A DNA stretch of 64,000 bases, from assembly GCA_012064415.1 (NCBI GenBank), contig SSNU01000223.1, forward strand, positions 62,001 to 126,000, written 5' to 3'. A program made the translations under genes and the position numbers. The notes under the pieces are model-generated. The model ran no database searches. It saw only the letters and a program-made list of their open reading frames with translations, and was not told the DNA's origin. Source of the stretch: Gyrodactylus bullatarudis. Lineage: Eukaryota > Platyhelminthes > Monogenea > Gyrodactylidea > Gyrodactylidae. This document shows positions 1 through 10,500 of the stretch, in pieces (position 1 is the first letter of the stretch; every line of letters starts with the position of its first letter).

Positions 1-4
1 GGAA

Positions 5-430
5 AAATATCAAAAATATAAAGCTAATTGACAAGAAGTTGAGAATTTATGATTTTCACGAATATCTCGAATTTTCCATCAAGAATTTGAATATGTTTAA
101 GATTTTTTGGAATCCTTTTCATCTTGTCTACTTTTAATAGATGAAGAAAAAAATCTAAAAATATTAATTTTTATAAAAACTTGGCGCCAAAATCCCATTA
201 TTTCAAAATTTTTTGTCGAACTTCATGGAAAATATCATTATTGATTTCTAAACTCATAAGAAAACGAGCGTATATTTGAGTGATAAACGTTAAATTTCGC
301 CGGGTCTCTTTTAAATTTTTCATCGAGTGGTGAAAATAGGGAATATAATAAGGATTTCAAAAATATTTTTTGATGAAGATTTTTGTAAAAATCATAGATT
401 CCCAATTTCGTATTAGCCAACTTTATATTC
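5..430. repeat. Family A foldback repeat (MITE-like), left copy
   Basis: The left part reads forward (an AAGCTAATTGACAAGAAG-type terminus near 9, then a TTTATGATTTT block and a GGCGCC core near 184). The right part, ending near 425, is the same terminal sequence inverted (GATTCCCAATTTCGTATTAG). The terminal blocks recur at about 15 other places in the window. No coding capacity is seen. A long-terminal-inverted-repeat, non-autonomous DNA transposon is the likeliest class. I could not define a target duplication. Confidence 0.6.
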
Positions 431-2798
431 AGCTATCGTTATTAAGAAAAATCATTACGATTGAAGGATATCAAAATCTTTTGGGCAAAAGAAAGATAAC
501 TATTGAAACGTTAATTTTCTTCGTCTTTTTTTGAGAGTGGGAAATAAATTTAAGATGAAATCAAGATAAGTTTACTTATATGTGAATGAAATGAATCTCA
601 AATTCAAATGCAATGATCGAGATCGAATAAAATTTGATCCTTTGATTTAACAAGTCAAGCGAATATCATTCTATATCTGCAGAGATGAATTTTGATAGAA
701 AATATTGGACACGATAATTTTGTCCATTGTGAAGGCTATCAAATCTGCAGCGATCACAAACATCAGACATTGTCATATCGATTTGAGAAAAGCAATTTAT
801 TTTATCTTTTCACATCTGTATTTGAGAAATTTATTTTTTTTAATCTCCAATTTTCAGTCTGGGTCAGAGTCTAACTCAAAATGATTCCAATGACAATATT
901 CAAACACATCTATTATCTAAATCTTATAGTTACAATAGACATAATGAGAATATTTTTCTATAAAAGGTCTTGCTTTCTTTTTTTGCAATTACACTTATGA
1001 AATCAACATATGAAAAATCAAATAGTAAGCTAAAAATAACAAAGTTCACTTGTAAGTAGTTAGAGTATATTTTTTCTATTGAAAATAAAACTTTGGCGCT
1101 ATGATGTCACTACTTAAAAATTTTTTTTTTTTAGAAATTTTAACCATCGAAAGATTTTACACCATTGAATAACTATTACGTTAGGACATTTCAAAATTAC
1201 TAAACTTGAATTCGACTCTTATTACCCAATAACTTATTAATTTCTCAATCATGAAGCCAGTTGGTATGTAAAACTCAATATTTTTCCCAGATAGTCAATC
1301 TGAGGAAAACTAGGCCATTTATTGAATTTCGAAAATGCACCAAACATCAACCATTTCAATGTTTATCTCAAAAATTTTGTCGATTCCAGATATTTGAAGC
1401 GATAAAATACTGTTATTTCGGATCAACATGAAACGAAAATTTCGAGTTTTTCCATAAAACTTCAGATAAATTGAATCATCTGAATTTATCAATTGTTCAA
1501 TTTCTCCCGAAAAATAGGATGTAAAAAGGGAATCAACTCAATAAAGAGACTCTCAAATTTCTAAAATCTAATGGTTTTCTTCTAATAATCGCAAATAACA
1601 AAACGTTAATAATACTTTAACTCCTGAATGGAATGCAGAAAGTCAATTTCATTACTAATGTATATGTAGCTGGTATGAGATTGAAATTTTGACTAAAAAT
1701 ACGGTGTCCTAAATAAATGTCAAAAAATAGTTTAATATTTATAGCATACTCTGAAAACAAATACACATTTGAACAAAGATCATGAAATATTCCCATATAT
1801 ATATATTTTTATGGTAGAGTTTGACACGCCAGATCCTTGTTTTTTTTAAACAAAAGTCAGTACAACTGTTTCGAGATTATGATTCATCAGCTTAATGTAT
1901 CAAATGACTCGAAATATGAGATTTAGAGAATGTAAAAAAATATCTTATTTAATTTTCATTAGTTAAAAAAATAAAACCGTTTTTTGAATTTTGAAAATGT
2001 GCCGCATTTCTACTTTTTCAACGTTAATGCTCAAAATTTTTTATCTATTTAGAAAATTAAAGGCAATTCGGTACAGATATTTCTGATCGACCTTAGATGA
2101 AGAATTCGAATTTGAGAGAACTCGAAACCAAAAGATATTGCGAGCTTAAACGTTGGAAAGTAACGCAAGGCCAAATTTATTGAACTTTTTCTTCTCTTAT
2201 GATAGGAGATATTTATATTCTTGACTATTTTTTGACTAAAAAGTAACCTTCACATCTTCATCCCAATTCACTTTAAAGACAAGACCTGTGGGATTTTAGA
2301 CTAATCGATTTCTACAGTTTGAAAAGAAAATATCGAATCAATTTTTTAATCTCCCTCATGCCATGGGAAAATTTAAAATTTTCTAATTTTCCCTTTAGAC
2401 AAACTCCATTCTTTATTCTTATTAGTTGCATAGAAAATATGATTGAATAATTGGAAGAACTTTGTTCTTGCCCGCTATATAGTATACATGTCTAATAGCA
2501 TAGGACAAGATGAAATAACAAGAAACCAATGATGACATGATTCCACCCTTTATAATAAAAAGAAGAAAAAAACTTTTTACACTTAACAGTAATGGTAACC
2601 ATGAAAGAGGAAGAAAGTACAAATTCAGAAATAAACATGTTTCACTTTTTTCTTTAGTTAGTGTTTTCTTACACACCTCAGTTTTTATTATCTACCTTAA
2701 TCATTCTGTCTTGCCTAATGGAAATGTGTTGTATGTTATTTTCCTTAAAGTTTTTAAAAAGAGAAGAAAAAAATTTATGTTCCTAGCAAGTGTTTGGT
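431..2798. other. Gene-free AT-rich stretch with repeat relics
   Basis: I see no convincing gene. About 850-1110 resembles family D (the 'ctgggtca' block) and ends near a GGCGCT motif. A CTGATGA...GAAAC string lies on the minus strand at 1890-1868 (see rejected items), followed by an AT microsatellite near 1796-1812. Short ORFs are random open frames in AT-rich DNA. Confidence 0.5.
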
Positions 2799-2842
2799 AT
2801 CAGAATTGGCTCGAATATTTATTTTGTCGGATAAGATTTTTC
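2799..2842 (+). repeat. Direct repeat, source copy
   Basis: A stretch of about 43 nt (beginning ATCAGAATTGGCT) that occurs again at 2974-3016 with only a few differences. The second copy lies inside a family A element, at a place where other family A copies have unrelated sequence. Confidence 0.75.
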
Positions 2843-3185
2843 ATTTTAACTTTAACCTAGGCCTAGAAATCAACACAGACTGTACCTAGTTAATATGAAG
2901 ATGGGAATTTATGATTTTTACAAAATTATGAATTTTTTCATCAAGAAATCGAATTTGATCAAGATTTTTTGGAATCAGAATTGGCTGGAATATTTATTTT
3001 GTCAGATAGGATTTTTCAAGATTTCAATATGAGAGAGTGATCAAAAGTTGAGTTTTAAGATCAAAATTAGTCAAAGAAATTAAATATGCTGAATCTGGTT
3101 TTGAGGATCACCCCATAACCGTGTCAAAATCAAAATTCGATTTTCTGATCATTTTTCCTACTAAATCATTATCAAAATTTTTTTT

Positions 3186-3193
3186 GTGATCAT
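3186..3193. repeat. Target-site duplication GTGATCAT, left
   Basis: GTGATCAT at 3186-3193 is repeated exactly at 5835-5842. The two copies bracket the retroelement, and the sequence continues as family A DNA on both sides, so it is a target-site duplication. Confidence 0.85.
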
Positions 3194-3423
3194 AAGCTGC
3201 CTTATTTCTTGGAAAATGTTAGTTTGTTGCTGACTGCTAGTCATGCTTGTTAGTAGAACGACGAGTTTAAGGTGAATAAAAGCTTTTATTTTCGTCGGTT
3301 CTCATCAGACCTTACACCGACATCTAATATTTATACATGATTATCAATGAATAAAGTACACCAAAATTCTGACCAATCGCTTTCATTCATCTTTGATTTG
3401 CTAATGGGGTTGAAGTGTGTTCC
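3194..3423 (-). other. 3' non-coding region of the Penelope-like element
   Basis: 230 bp between the ORF stop (TGA at 3426-3424) and the 3' junction. It contains the hammerhead motif and about 74 nt beyond it to the target duplication. There is no poly(A) tail, as expected for this class. Confidence 0.8.
3268..3314 (-). ncRNA. Type I hammerhead ribozyme motif in Penelope-like 3' region
   Basis: Minus-strand order: stem I strand TAAGGT (3314-3309), core CTGATGA (3308-3302), short stem II region GAACCGAC (3301-3294), core GAAA (3293-3290), stem III as a perfect 16-nt palindrome AATAAAAGCTTTTATT (3290-3275, sharing the last A of GAAA as A15.1), cleavage-site C17 (3274), and stem I strand ACCTTA (3273-3268), fully complementary to TAAGGT. 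Predicted cleavage is between 3274 and 3273. All invariant core bases are present. Penelope-like elements are known to carry hammerheads, often with short or palindromic stem III thought to act as dimers. Weak point: stem II has only one clear closing G-C pair. Confidence 0.78.
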
Positions 3424-5745
3424 TCATGTATTCGGCTTGAAGTAGTCATGTATGCTCTTGTTGTTGCTCGGGATCTTTTTCCTCTGTTTTCCCTTTTGTT
3501 GCTGGGGTGAAATTGAAGCGTTTCTTTTTCTTGATGGGGTGGATGTTTCTGGTTGTGAAAAGAAACGAGTTCTGGCGATTCCGTCTGTGTGCTGGTTGTC
3601 ATTCTGGGGGACCATGGTTGCTAGGATGAGTGTTTCGTCACAACTTTTTTGGGATTGTTTATCAACTAATGTTGAGGTTGGAGTTTTTGTTACCCTGGTT
3701 GTTGTGGGGGCGGAATTTGTGTTTTTGTTTCTCTGTGAGGTGGGGTTAGGCAATTGAGTTGATGTGAATTTTGGTTCAGGCGTTCTTCCAGAGGTTGTGA
3801 AGTCAACTGATGTTGATTTTGGTGATTTTTGTGCTGGAATTGGGCCTGTTTTTGTTGGTCGTGTTGAGTTAGTTAGTTTGGCAACCTTTTGAAGGACTTT
3901 TCGAGATTTATGGAAATTGGTTCCTGTTAAACCTAGTTGTCTTCCAAGGATTTTTTGAGCACACAGTTTTGGTTGTTCTTCGTTCACTAGCTTTGCCTCG
4001 ACTATTTCTAGGATGCGTTTTGACTTGTGCTTGCTTAGTTTTGGGTCAGTGACGTATCTTATTTTGAAGTTTTCGAAGCCTGCTGAGTGGTTAGTTTCTC
4101 TTATGTGAGCTTGTACCGAGGATGTGTCATTGTTTTTGTTGAGGTGTTCCTTCATTCGAGCTGACAGGCTTCTAGTTGTCATACCTATGTAGGATTCACC
4201 ACATGTGCACTTGAACTCATAGACCACATTTTGTTTGGATTTCCAGTCGGTTGGATCTTTGTTTTTGTCGTTTAGGAGTTTCGTTGTTTTTGAGAGGATC
4301 CTGAGTTTTTTCCCCGGGTAGGTATTGTTGGTGATTTTGCCAAGTTTGTTCTTCAGTATGGTGTTCGGGACATCACCTTTGAACGGAAGGGAGAGTACTA
4401 TGTGTTTGTCACTGTTTTCTTCATCGGGGCGTTTGTCTTTCTCTTTCGTTTTGGCATATTTGCGGATGAATTTTTTCGGGTAGTCGCTTAGTTCGAAAAG
4501 TTTGAATGTGCGTTCCCGTTCTTCTTCTTGGAGATGGGTGGATACAATGCGGTTTATTCTAAGAAATTCGCTATGAACTAGGCCTCTTTTGGTGTCGATG
4601 GGACAGAAGCTGGTGAAGGGCATGTATTTTGTTGGGATACCTGGTTTCCTGTGGAGTTTTGATGTGAAGCTGTTCGTTGAAGGACATCTTTCTATCAGTG
4701 TGTCTAGGAAGCTCAGGGTGTGGTTTGATTCTATCTCCATTGTGAACTTCAGACGCGGGTGGATTGTGTTGAGTTCATTCAGTAGGGTTTCTGGGTTTTG
4801 ATCATCTGGTAGGAGGAGGAAAGTATCGTCAACATAACGTAAGTATAAATGGAACTTGTTTATGATGTTTTGCATTTTTGTCGACTCCAGGGATGCTAGG
4901 AATAGGTCCGCGAGGATTGGTCCTAGTGGGGTTCCCATTGCTACGCCATCTATTTGTCGGAAGTGTGAGCCGTCGAATTTGAAGTCTATATTCTGGACTG
5001 TCATCAGGATCAGGGAGCAGATGTCATCGGCATTCATGGGTTTTGTCTCACCGTTGTTGCATTGGAGTATCGTTGGATTTTCCTCCAGGCTTTTGCGTAT
5101 GAAGGTTACTGTTTCTCGGAGTGGGACATTTGTGAAGAGTGAGGATATGTCAAAGGAAACCATATTCCCTGTAAATGGATTTTTGTTTCTAAGTCTGGAA
5201 ATAAAATCAGATGCATTAGTTACAGAGTATGGACATAAATGGTCTCTTAAGGGTTTCAGTAGGTCTGACAGCCATTTGACTAGGCCGTGTTGTGGGCTTG
5301 GTGTCATGTCAAGGATTGGGCGGAATTTTAGATCGTCTGTTCCCTTATGAACTTTTGGCTTGAGGTAGAGTCTGCAGATTCCTGGGCCCTTCGGTCTGAG
5401 GCTCATTGCTGTTTTGGGAGTGATTAGTTCCTTTGTCACCATTGTGTCGATTTTCCTATTGATTGAGGTTAGAAAGTTTTTCGCTCTGATGTCGACTTCT
5501 GCTTTGTTGACTTGTCTGAAGGTGCGTGGGTCACTTATGAGTCGTCTTCCTTTGCTGTAATATTCTTCCAAGTTGAGAACTGCTATTCCCGCTCCTTTGT
5601 CAAGTTCGGACAGTAGGACATTCTGGTTTTTTCTGATTGCTGAGAGAGCTTGATAGTGTTTGACTGAGAGATAAGGAAAATCTATCTTTTGTTGTTTGAA
5701 TTGAATTCTTGCGTCATTCAGAACAACGTCGAATCTTTCTTTCAA
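3424..5745 (-). CDS. Penelope-like reverse transcriptase / GIY-YIG endonuclease
   Basis: 773 residues counted from a TTG at 5745; the frame continues open through about 30 more codons to the element's 5' edge, so the real start is lost and TTG is only a bookkeeping start. RT landmarks: KPKVHKG (about 129-135), motif A SFDISSLFTNVP (197-208), motif B QIDGVAMGTPLGP (264-276), catalytic YVDD (304-307), then LSFLDT and a thumb region with KLHRKPG. The GIY-YIG endonuclease follows: YEF (509-511), SYIG (518-521), R530, EH (533-534) and a metal-ligand candidate E583, with CxC (513/515) and H547/H553 as possible zinc ligands. A Thr/Ser/Pro-rich tail (about 625-760) ends in a basic patch and SIHDYFKPNT, which resembles a PCNA-binding box. 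In this family the protein copies its RNA into a nicked target. All key catalytic residues are present; the N-terminal RT extension is missing. Confidence 0.95.
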   Translation of the reverse strand: MKERFDVVLNDARIQFKQQKIDFPYLSVKHYQALSAIRKNQNVLLSELDKGAGIAVLNLEEYYSKGRRLISDPRTFRQVNKAEVDIRAKNFLTSINRKIDTMVTKELITPKTAMSLRPKGPGICRLYLKPKVHKGTDDLKFRPILDMTPSPQHGLVKWLSDLLKPLRDHLCPYSVTNASDFISRLRNKNPFTGNMVSFDISSLFTNVPLRETVTFIRKSLEENPTILQCNNGETKPMNADDICSLILMTVQNIDFKFDGSHFRQIDGVAMGTPLGPILADLFLASLESTKMQNIINKFHLYLRYVDDTFLLLPDDQNPETLLNELNTIHPRLKFTMEIESNHTLSFLDTLIERCPSTNSFTSKLHRKPGIPTKYMPFTSFCPIDTKRGLVHSEFLRINRIVSTHLQEEERERTFKLFELSDYPKKFIRKYAKTKEKDKRPDEENSDKHIVLSLPFKGDVPNTILKNKLGKITNNTYPGKKLRILSKTTKLLNDKNKDPTDWKSKQNVVYEFKCTCGESYIGMTTRSLSARMKEHLNKNNDTSSVQAHIRETNHSAGFENFKIRYVTDPKLSKHKSKRILEIVEAKLVNEEQPKLCAQKILGRQLGLTGTNFHKSRKVLQKVAKLTNSTRPTKTGPIPAQKSPKSTSVDFTTSGRTPEPKFTSTQLPNPTSQRNKNTNSAPTTTRVTKTPTSTLVDKQSQKSCDETLILATMVPQNDNQHTDGIARTRFFSQPETSTPSRKRNASISPQQQKGKQRKKIPSNNKSIHDYFKPNT

Positions 5746-6118
5746 CTCCTTTGATGACGCCCGAACGTCCTTTAATTGATCGTAAAAGAGCTCGAAGCCT
5801 ATATCTGTTTCAATGTCTGACGTGAGTTTGTTTGGTGATCATCGGTTTTTTGTGATCCTAATACTCAACTTTTGATCACTCTCTTACATTGAAATCAATA
5901 AAATTTTCAAATCAAAGTTCAAAAACATAAGAATTTGGCGCCACTTCAAGATTTAAAATTTGCCGTATTTTTCTAATTTTTTTATTGTCTGTATCGTGAA
6001 AGAGGGCCTCATGATCGAGATTCCACAAAATCTTGATCAAACACAAATTTTTGACGGAAAAATTGAGAATTTTGTAAAAACCATAAATTCCCACCTTCAT
6101 ATCAACTAGCTTTAGATA

Positions 6119-7021
6119 GAATGACTCAAAGAAACTATGAAACTTTTTCAAATTTTCTATTTTACTCAAATTCCCGTTTTTCAAACTTCTTAGTAATTTG
6201 ATTGTGGGAGGGTGACTAAATCTTCAAAAAGAATCACAATTTTCGATCGAGAATTTGAAGTTCAGCTCTCAAATGAAAAGGAGGGAATTTGAAATTTATT
6301 TCTTCATATGGTAAAATTAGTCAAAATTATCTGAATTACTGAAAATCTTCAACATACAGCACTGTTTTCGAAATTTTTTTATGAAAAAATAGTAGATTCC
6401 CAACCTCATATCCACCGACTTTAGATGTTACAATTAATAAGTTAAATTTTCTTGATAAAAAGTGACCCATTCTCAAAATAACGCTCAGTTTACACATTCA
6501 TTCATCAAAGAAATGAATCATTGTCTTTGGATCAATCACTGCTTGATACTGGGTGCTAGTGAGATTGTAAAAATTACTAGGAATTTTTTATGGGTAAGAA
6601 ACCTTTTATCATTAATTTAAATCAGAAGGAAAAATTTTAAGGGGAAAGCTTGTGTCAATCTCAAGTTGATACAGGAAATAGAAAAAATTAATTTCAACAA
6701 ATTAATTTTCCCCTACAGGACAAGTTTTCCAACAACTATGCATTAGAATATATATAAATATGTGAATACTTTATAATTTTTAAAATCTCCACCAACACAC
6801 ATAAGCAAGTTATCTGATTTAAAAATCAAATTAACGCTATTTTGAAAAGTACACAAAAATTCTAGTTCTTCATGTGATATTATTGTTAGTTTGTTGAGAG
6901 TAGAATGAAAATTTTAATCAAGAACTGCTCTATATTTAATCTGGAAAATTATATATCTGAAAATGCTTGAATGTAAGTGGTAAAGAAGTTAGATCGAATA
7001 GTTCTAATTAAGCTTAATTGA
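6119..7021. other. Gene-free AT-rich spacer
   Basis: A short family A terminus relic lies at about 6385-6425 (GATTCCCAACCTCATATCC). I see nothing else supportable. Confidence 0.5.
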
Positions 7022-7582
7022 GTGTTAACGTAAAGATTTATGATTTTTACAAAATTCTTAATTTGAACTTTGAGTTAAATTTTTTTGCTGATTTCAATGG
7101 GAGAGAGCGATCAAAAGTTGAGTTTAGGATCAAAATTAATCAAAGAAATTAAATATGCTGAATCTGGTTTTGAGAATCACCCCATAATCGTGACGAAATC
7201 AAATTTTGATTTTTTGATGTTTTTCCCTACTTGAAAGTCGATGAAATTTGATATTTGAAAAATGACGAATTTATCAAAATTTTTATGATGACCATCGGTT
7301 TTTTGTGTTATTGTGATCCTAGAAATCAACTACTGATCGCTCTCTCACATAGAAATCAGCAAAAATTTTCCACTTCAAATTAAAAAATTGGGAATTTGGC
7401 GCCACTTCAAGATTTCAAATTTGTCGTATTTTCCTTAAAAATTGATTTTTTACTCTCTATATCGTGAAAGAGGGCCTCATGATCGAGATTCCAAAAAATC
7501 TTGATCAAATTCGATTTCTTGATGAAAATATTAAGAATTTTGTAAAAACCATAAATTCTCATCTTCATATTAACTAGGTAGA
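7022..7582. repeat. Family A foldback repeat, best uninterrupted copy
   Basis: The left arm (7022-7135) and right arm (7300-7582) are largely inverted copies: GAGAGAGCGATCAAAAGTTG on the left against GATCGCTCTCTCACATAG on the right, and TTTATGATTTTTACAAAATT against AATTTTGTAAAAACCATAAA. GGCGCC lies near 7398. Part of the left arm is deleted. There is no ORF of note. It is the reference used for the copy broken by the Penelope-like element. Confidence 0.75.
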
Positions 7583-10500
7583 TAAACCATAAAATTTTGG
7601 TTGAATCGCGCTCTAGTCTTGGGTAATTGACGAGCAAAGAATTTTCAAAACTAATATATAAGCTGATATCTGTGTCATTGAACTAAGGTATAATGAGTTG
7701 AACCAAAGAGGAATTTTTATCTTTTTTAGTTAATTTTAACAAATATTATTATTGAAAAATCAAAAATCTTTCTTTTGAAGAAATTATATTGCACTTTCAT
7801 GTATTTTATTTTGAGGATAACCTTACATTGGACATCAGACTCCGATGATTATGATCAGTTTACCAGGGAGTCTACAGACATTCAGGGATTCTGCAGACTC
7901 ACACAAGTTTCCAGAATCACTGTAAAATATAACTTTTGTTTCTAGCATATTCAAAAGGACCAAATTTTGTTTTTTGCCAATAGCGATTATCTAAAATACA
8001 ATCTGATTAACTAAACTAGGAAAATATCGATCATTTCTTTTGTGGTTAGGATATGAAAAACATTGAAATTCTATCACTCAGTTATTTTTTAGGAAAATAT
8101 TTTTACATGCTGCTCTCATCTTCAAAAGTGATGATAAAAAAAAATTTTCGCCTTGAACTTGAATCAAAATAAAAGATTGAGGACAGATAACGAAATCAAT
8201 ATTATGCTCAATTTCGACTGAGAATCACGTTTCAACTAAAAATTCTTTCCGATTGAAAAATAGAAAATTATTTTCATTGACTTTTCAGGAAAAAAATTCA
8301 GGTACAATTTTTTAAATGATAAAATCTTTGTTCACACGAGTTAGGTCTTATTGACACCTGTAAAACAGTTATTAAATACATTGATTGGTTATACGAGTTA
8401 GTGTTTTGTATAAAATATTATATTTATCGGTGCAGAACTCAATGTTTTATAAATATTTACGAATGGTATTGGGAAAATTAAATTCAAAAACTTTTTTAAG
8501 CGTCACTAAATGTAATAAGATCAATTTTCCAGAAAAAATGTAAAATTTTATCGAACAGAAAACTACCTTGGAAAGGGTTTTATCCAACTTTAAATCAATA
8601 CAAGGTTATTCCGGATAAACAAAGGTAATTGGCATGTATTTTAAAATCGGAGGTCGACTTCTCAAATCTAGATGCTAAAGGCCAAGTAGGATTTTAATTC
8701 AGAATGGCAAACTAGATGGATTTCTCCTGAAAAAATTATAAGAAAAACTGACCTTTTTTAGACAATTTTCAGCTCTAATCTCTTATCATCACAATCTTCT
8801 TTTACTATTTATAAGGTAATGTTTAGAAATAATTCGTATTTCATCTAAATACTGCAAGATAAATTTTTATTATGGTAGATAAAATTTTTTTTAGATAGAT
8901 CAATATCAGAAGAATTTCTTCACTAAACATTGTATTATCGTTTTTGTTATAATTATCCATTTGGTGAGGTTGGTGAGGTAGCAGGATAACCAAATTTTAT
9001 ACAAGTAGTCTATCAACTAACTAGATAACCGGAGTAGTCAAATGAACAGAAAAACTCCTTGATCATAATCGCTCAAACTTAGAATGAATTTTATTATTCT
9101 CCATAGTCATTTTGACTCACTAGAAAGGGAGGGGGAGGTATTAAACATCAGAGACATCAAAAAAGACTCAAAATTTCTGTAATGCAATAAACTGAGAAAT
9201 TAAAAAATTTTATTTTTCTCGATAAATTTATGAATTTGTTATTTTTACAAGACTTGAAAATTTTTTCATCAAGATTTTGAAATTTTCACTTTTATCGATT
9301 TTAGAAAAAATATTTCTCGAATTGACTGAACATTTCCGTTGATTCAAAGGTGTGAGATCAAACATTTTTTTTAAGAATGACCAAGAAAAACAAAATTGCT
9401 CAGGGAGATTTTAGGAAACATCCCAGATGTTTAGCCGAATACACAAGTATTTTCAGAATTGGAAGCTAAATTTCAAAATTTGCTTAGAAATACTCCAGAA
9501 TTTCTGGAGAAGGTAGATTTTTTGAATGTTTTAAATACAATTAAATATATAATTAGTTTACGGCTTATCAATAGAACATTTGCCCCCTCTTGTTTTGCAG
9601 TAATTTCTCTGAATGACAAAGAGTCTGAGGGCTTTTTAACATTGATGAAATGAAAACGAATCCCTTGCACGATTCAAAAGAAAGAAATAAGAGGGGTCAA
9701 CTGTTCTTTTTAATTAAACCTAATTTACTTAGGAATGTCAAGATCTCGATTTAAATTAACATTATTTAATCCTGAGAATAGATTTTTACATAAATGAAAT
9801 CCTTTGTATCTGCTTATTGTTGTAAGTGTTTAAAATTGAGCCGTAATTTAATAATACCTCGAATACTTATGCTCGAATGTATATTTTTCGACTATTTTTA
9901 CTGGCTGAAAATTTATAAATTCAAACTGACGGTGATTTCAAAAATTTGAATAGTGATAAATGGTTTCTTTGTCTATTTGTGATCCTCACATATTGATATC
10001 AACAAATATTTTCCCTTCAACAAATATAAAAAAGCGGGAAAAATCGCACCCATACGAAATTTGAAATGTCTCCAAATGTTTCTTTTTTTTCTTAAATCGG
10101 TTGACAAAAGAATTGAATTTTGGTAAAAAATTAGGAAATTCATCGAGAATAGCTGTATCTATAGTAAAAATTTACGAATCATGGTAAAGGCAATTTTAGA
10201 TTGAGAATAAAAATCAAAAGAAAAAGATCAAAACGAATAATCTGAGGAGAGACAAAGCTTGCTCAATTGAAAGAAACAAAGATAAGAAAACTGAAATTTC
10301 ACTCGTTAGCTAGCATTTTCTGTTTGGTTAAGAATTTTTTTTGTGTCTAGGCAGGAAAATTCAGAGAATAATATCAAAATTAGACATGTAGTTGACAATT
10401 TAGCCGAAGAAAAATATACAAATACATACATTAATAATATTCATGAAGAGTGAAGAAGAGTTTTGTTGAACATTCTTGATAGAAGAAAATTGAGATGAAC

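Larger units (their letters stand above)
3194..5834 (-). mobile_element. Penelope-like retrotransposon, 5'-truncated
   Basis: A 2,641-bp element on the minus strand. Its ends are fixed by the 8-bp target duplication (3186-3193 and 5835-5842) and by reconstruction of the family A target. It holds one long open frame encoding a reverse transcriptase followed by a GIY-YIG endonuclease, the defining arrangement of Penelope-like elements. A hammerhead ribozyme motif lies in the 3' part (3314-3268). The coding frame stays open up to the 5' boundary with no in-frame stop, so the copy is truncated at its 5' end, as is common for target-primed insertions. The unbroken ORF suggests a fairly young insertion. 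Only one terminal copy of the ribozyme region is present, where full-length relatives often have two. Confidence 0.92.
2886..6118. repeat. Family A repeat split by a Penelope-like element
   Basis: The left part (2886-3193) and right part (5835-6118) together match the uninterrupted family A copy at 7022-7582, block by block: TAGTTAATATGAAGATGGG start, GAGAGAGTGATCAAAAG, GTGATCATCGGTTTTTTGTG, the GGCGCCACTTCAAG core, CACCTTCATATCAACTAG end. Removing the insert gives about 580 bp, close to the 561 bp of the intact copy. The insert is flanked by an 8-bp duplication of family A sequence. Confidence 0.85.

Noticed and set aside
1850..1900. Minus-strand CTGATGA...GAAAC resembling a third hammerhead
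   Set aside because: Stem II cannot pair, and the base required as U16.1 before the cleavage site is A. It may be a decayed Penelope 3' end but does not meet the motif.
2537..2860. 107-codon plus-strand frame
   Set aside because: Lys/Phe/Leu-rich composition typical of AT-rich noise, overlaps a frame on the other strand, no motif, and runs into a directly repeated block.
3452..5350. Plus-strand open frames of 70-164 codons
   Set aside because: They are antisense shadows of the Penelope-like ORF, which has clear RT and GIY-YIG motifs on the other strand.
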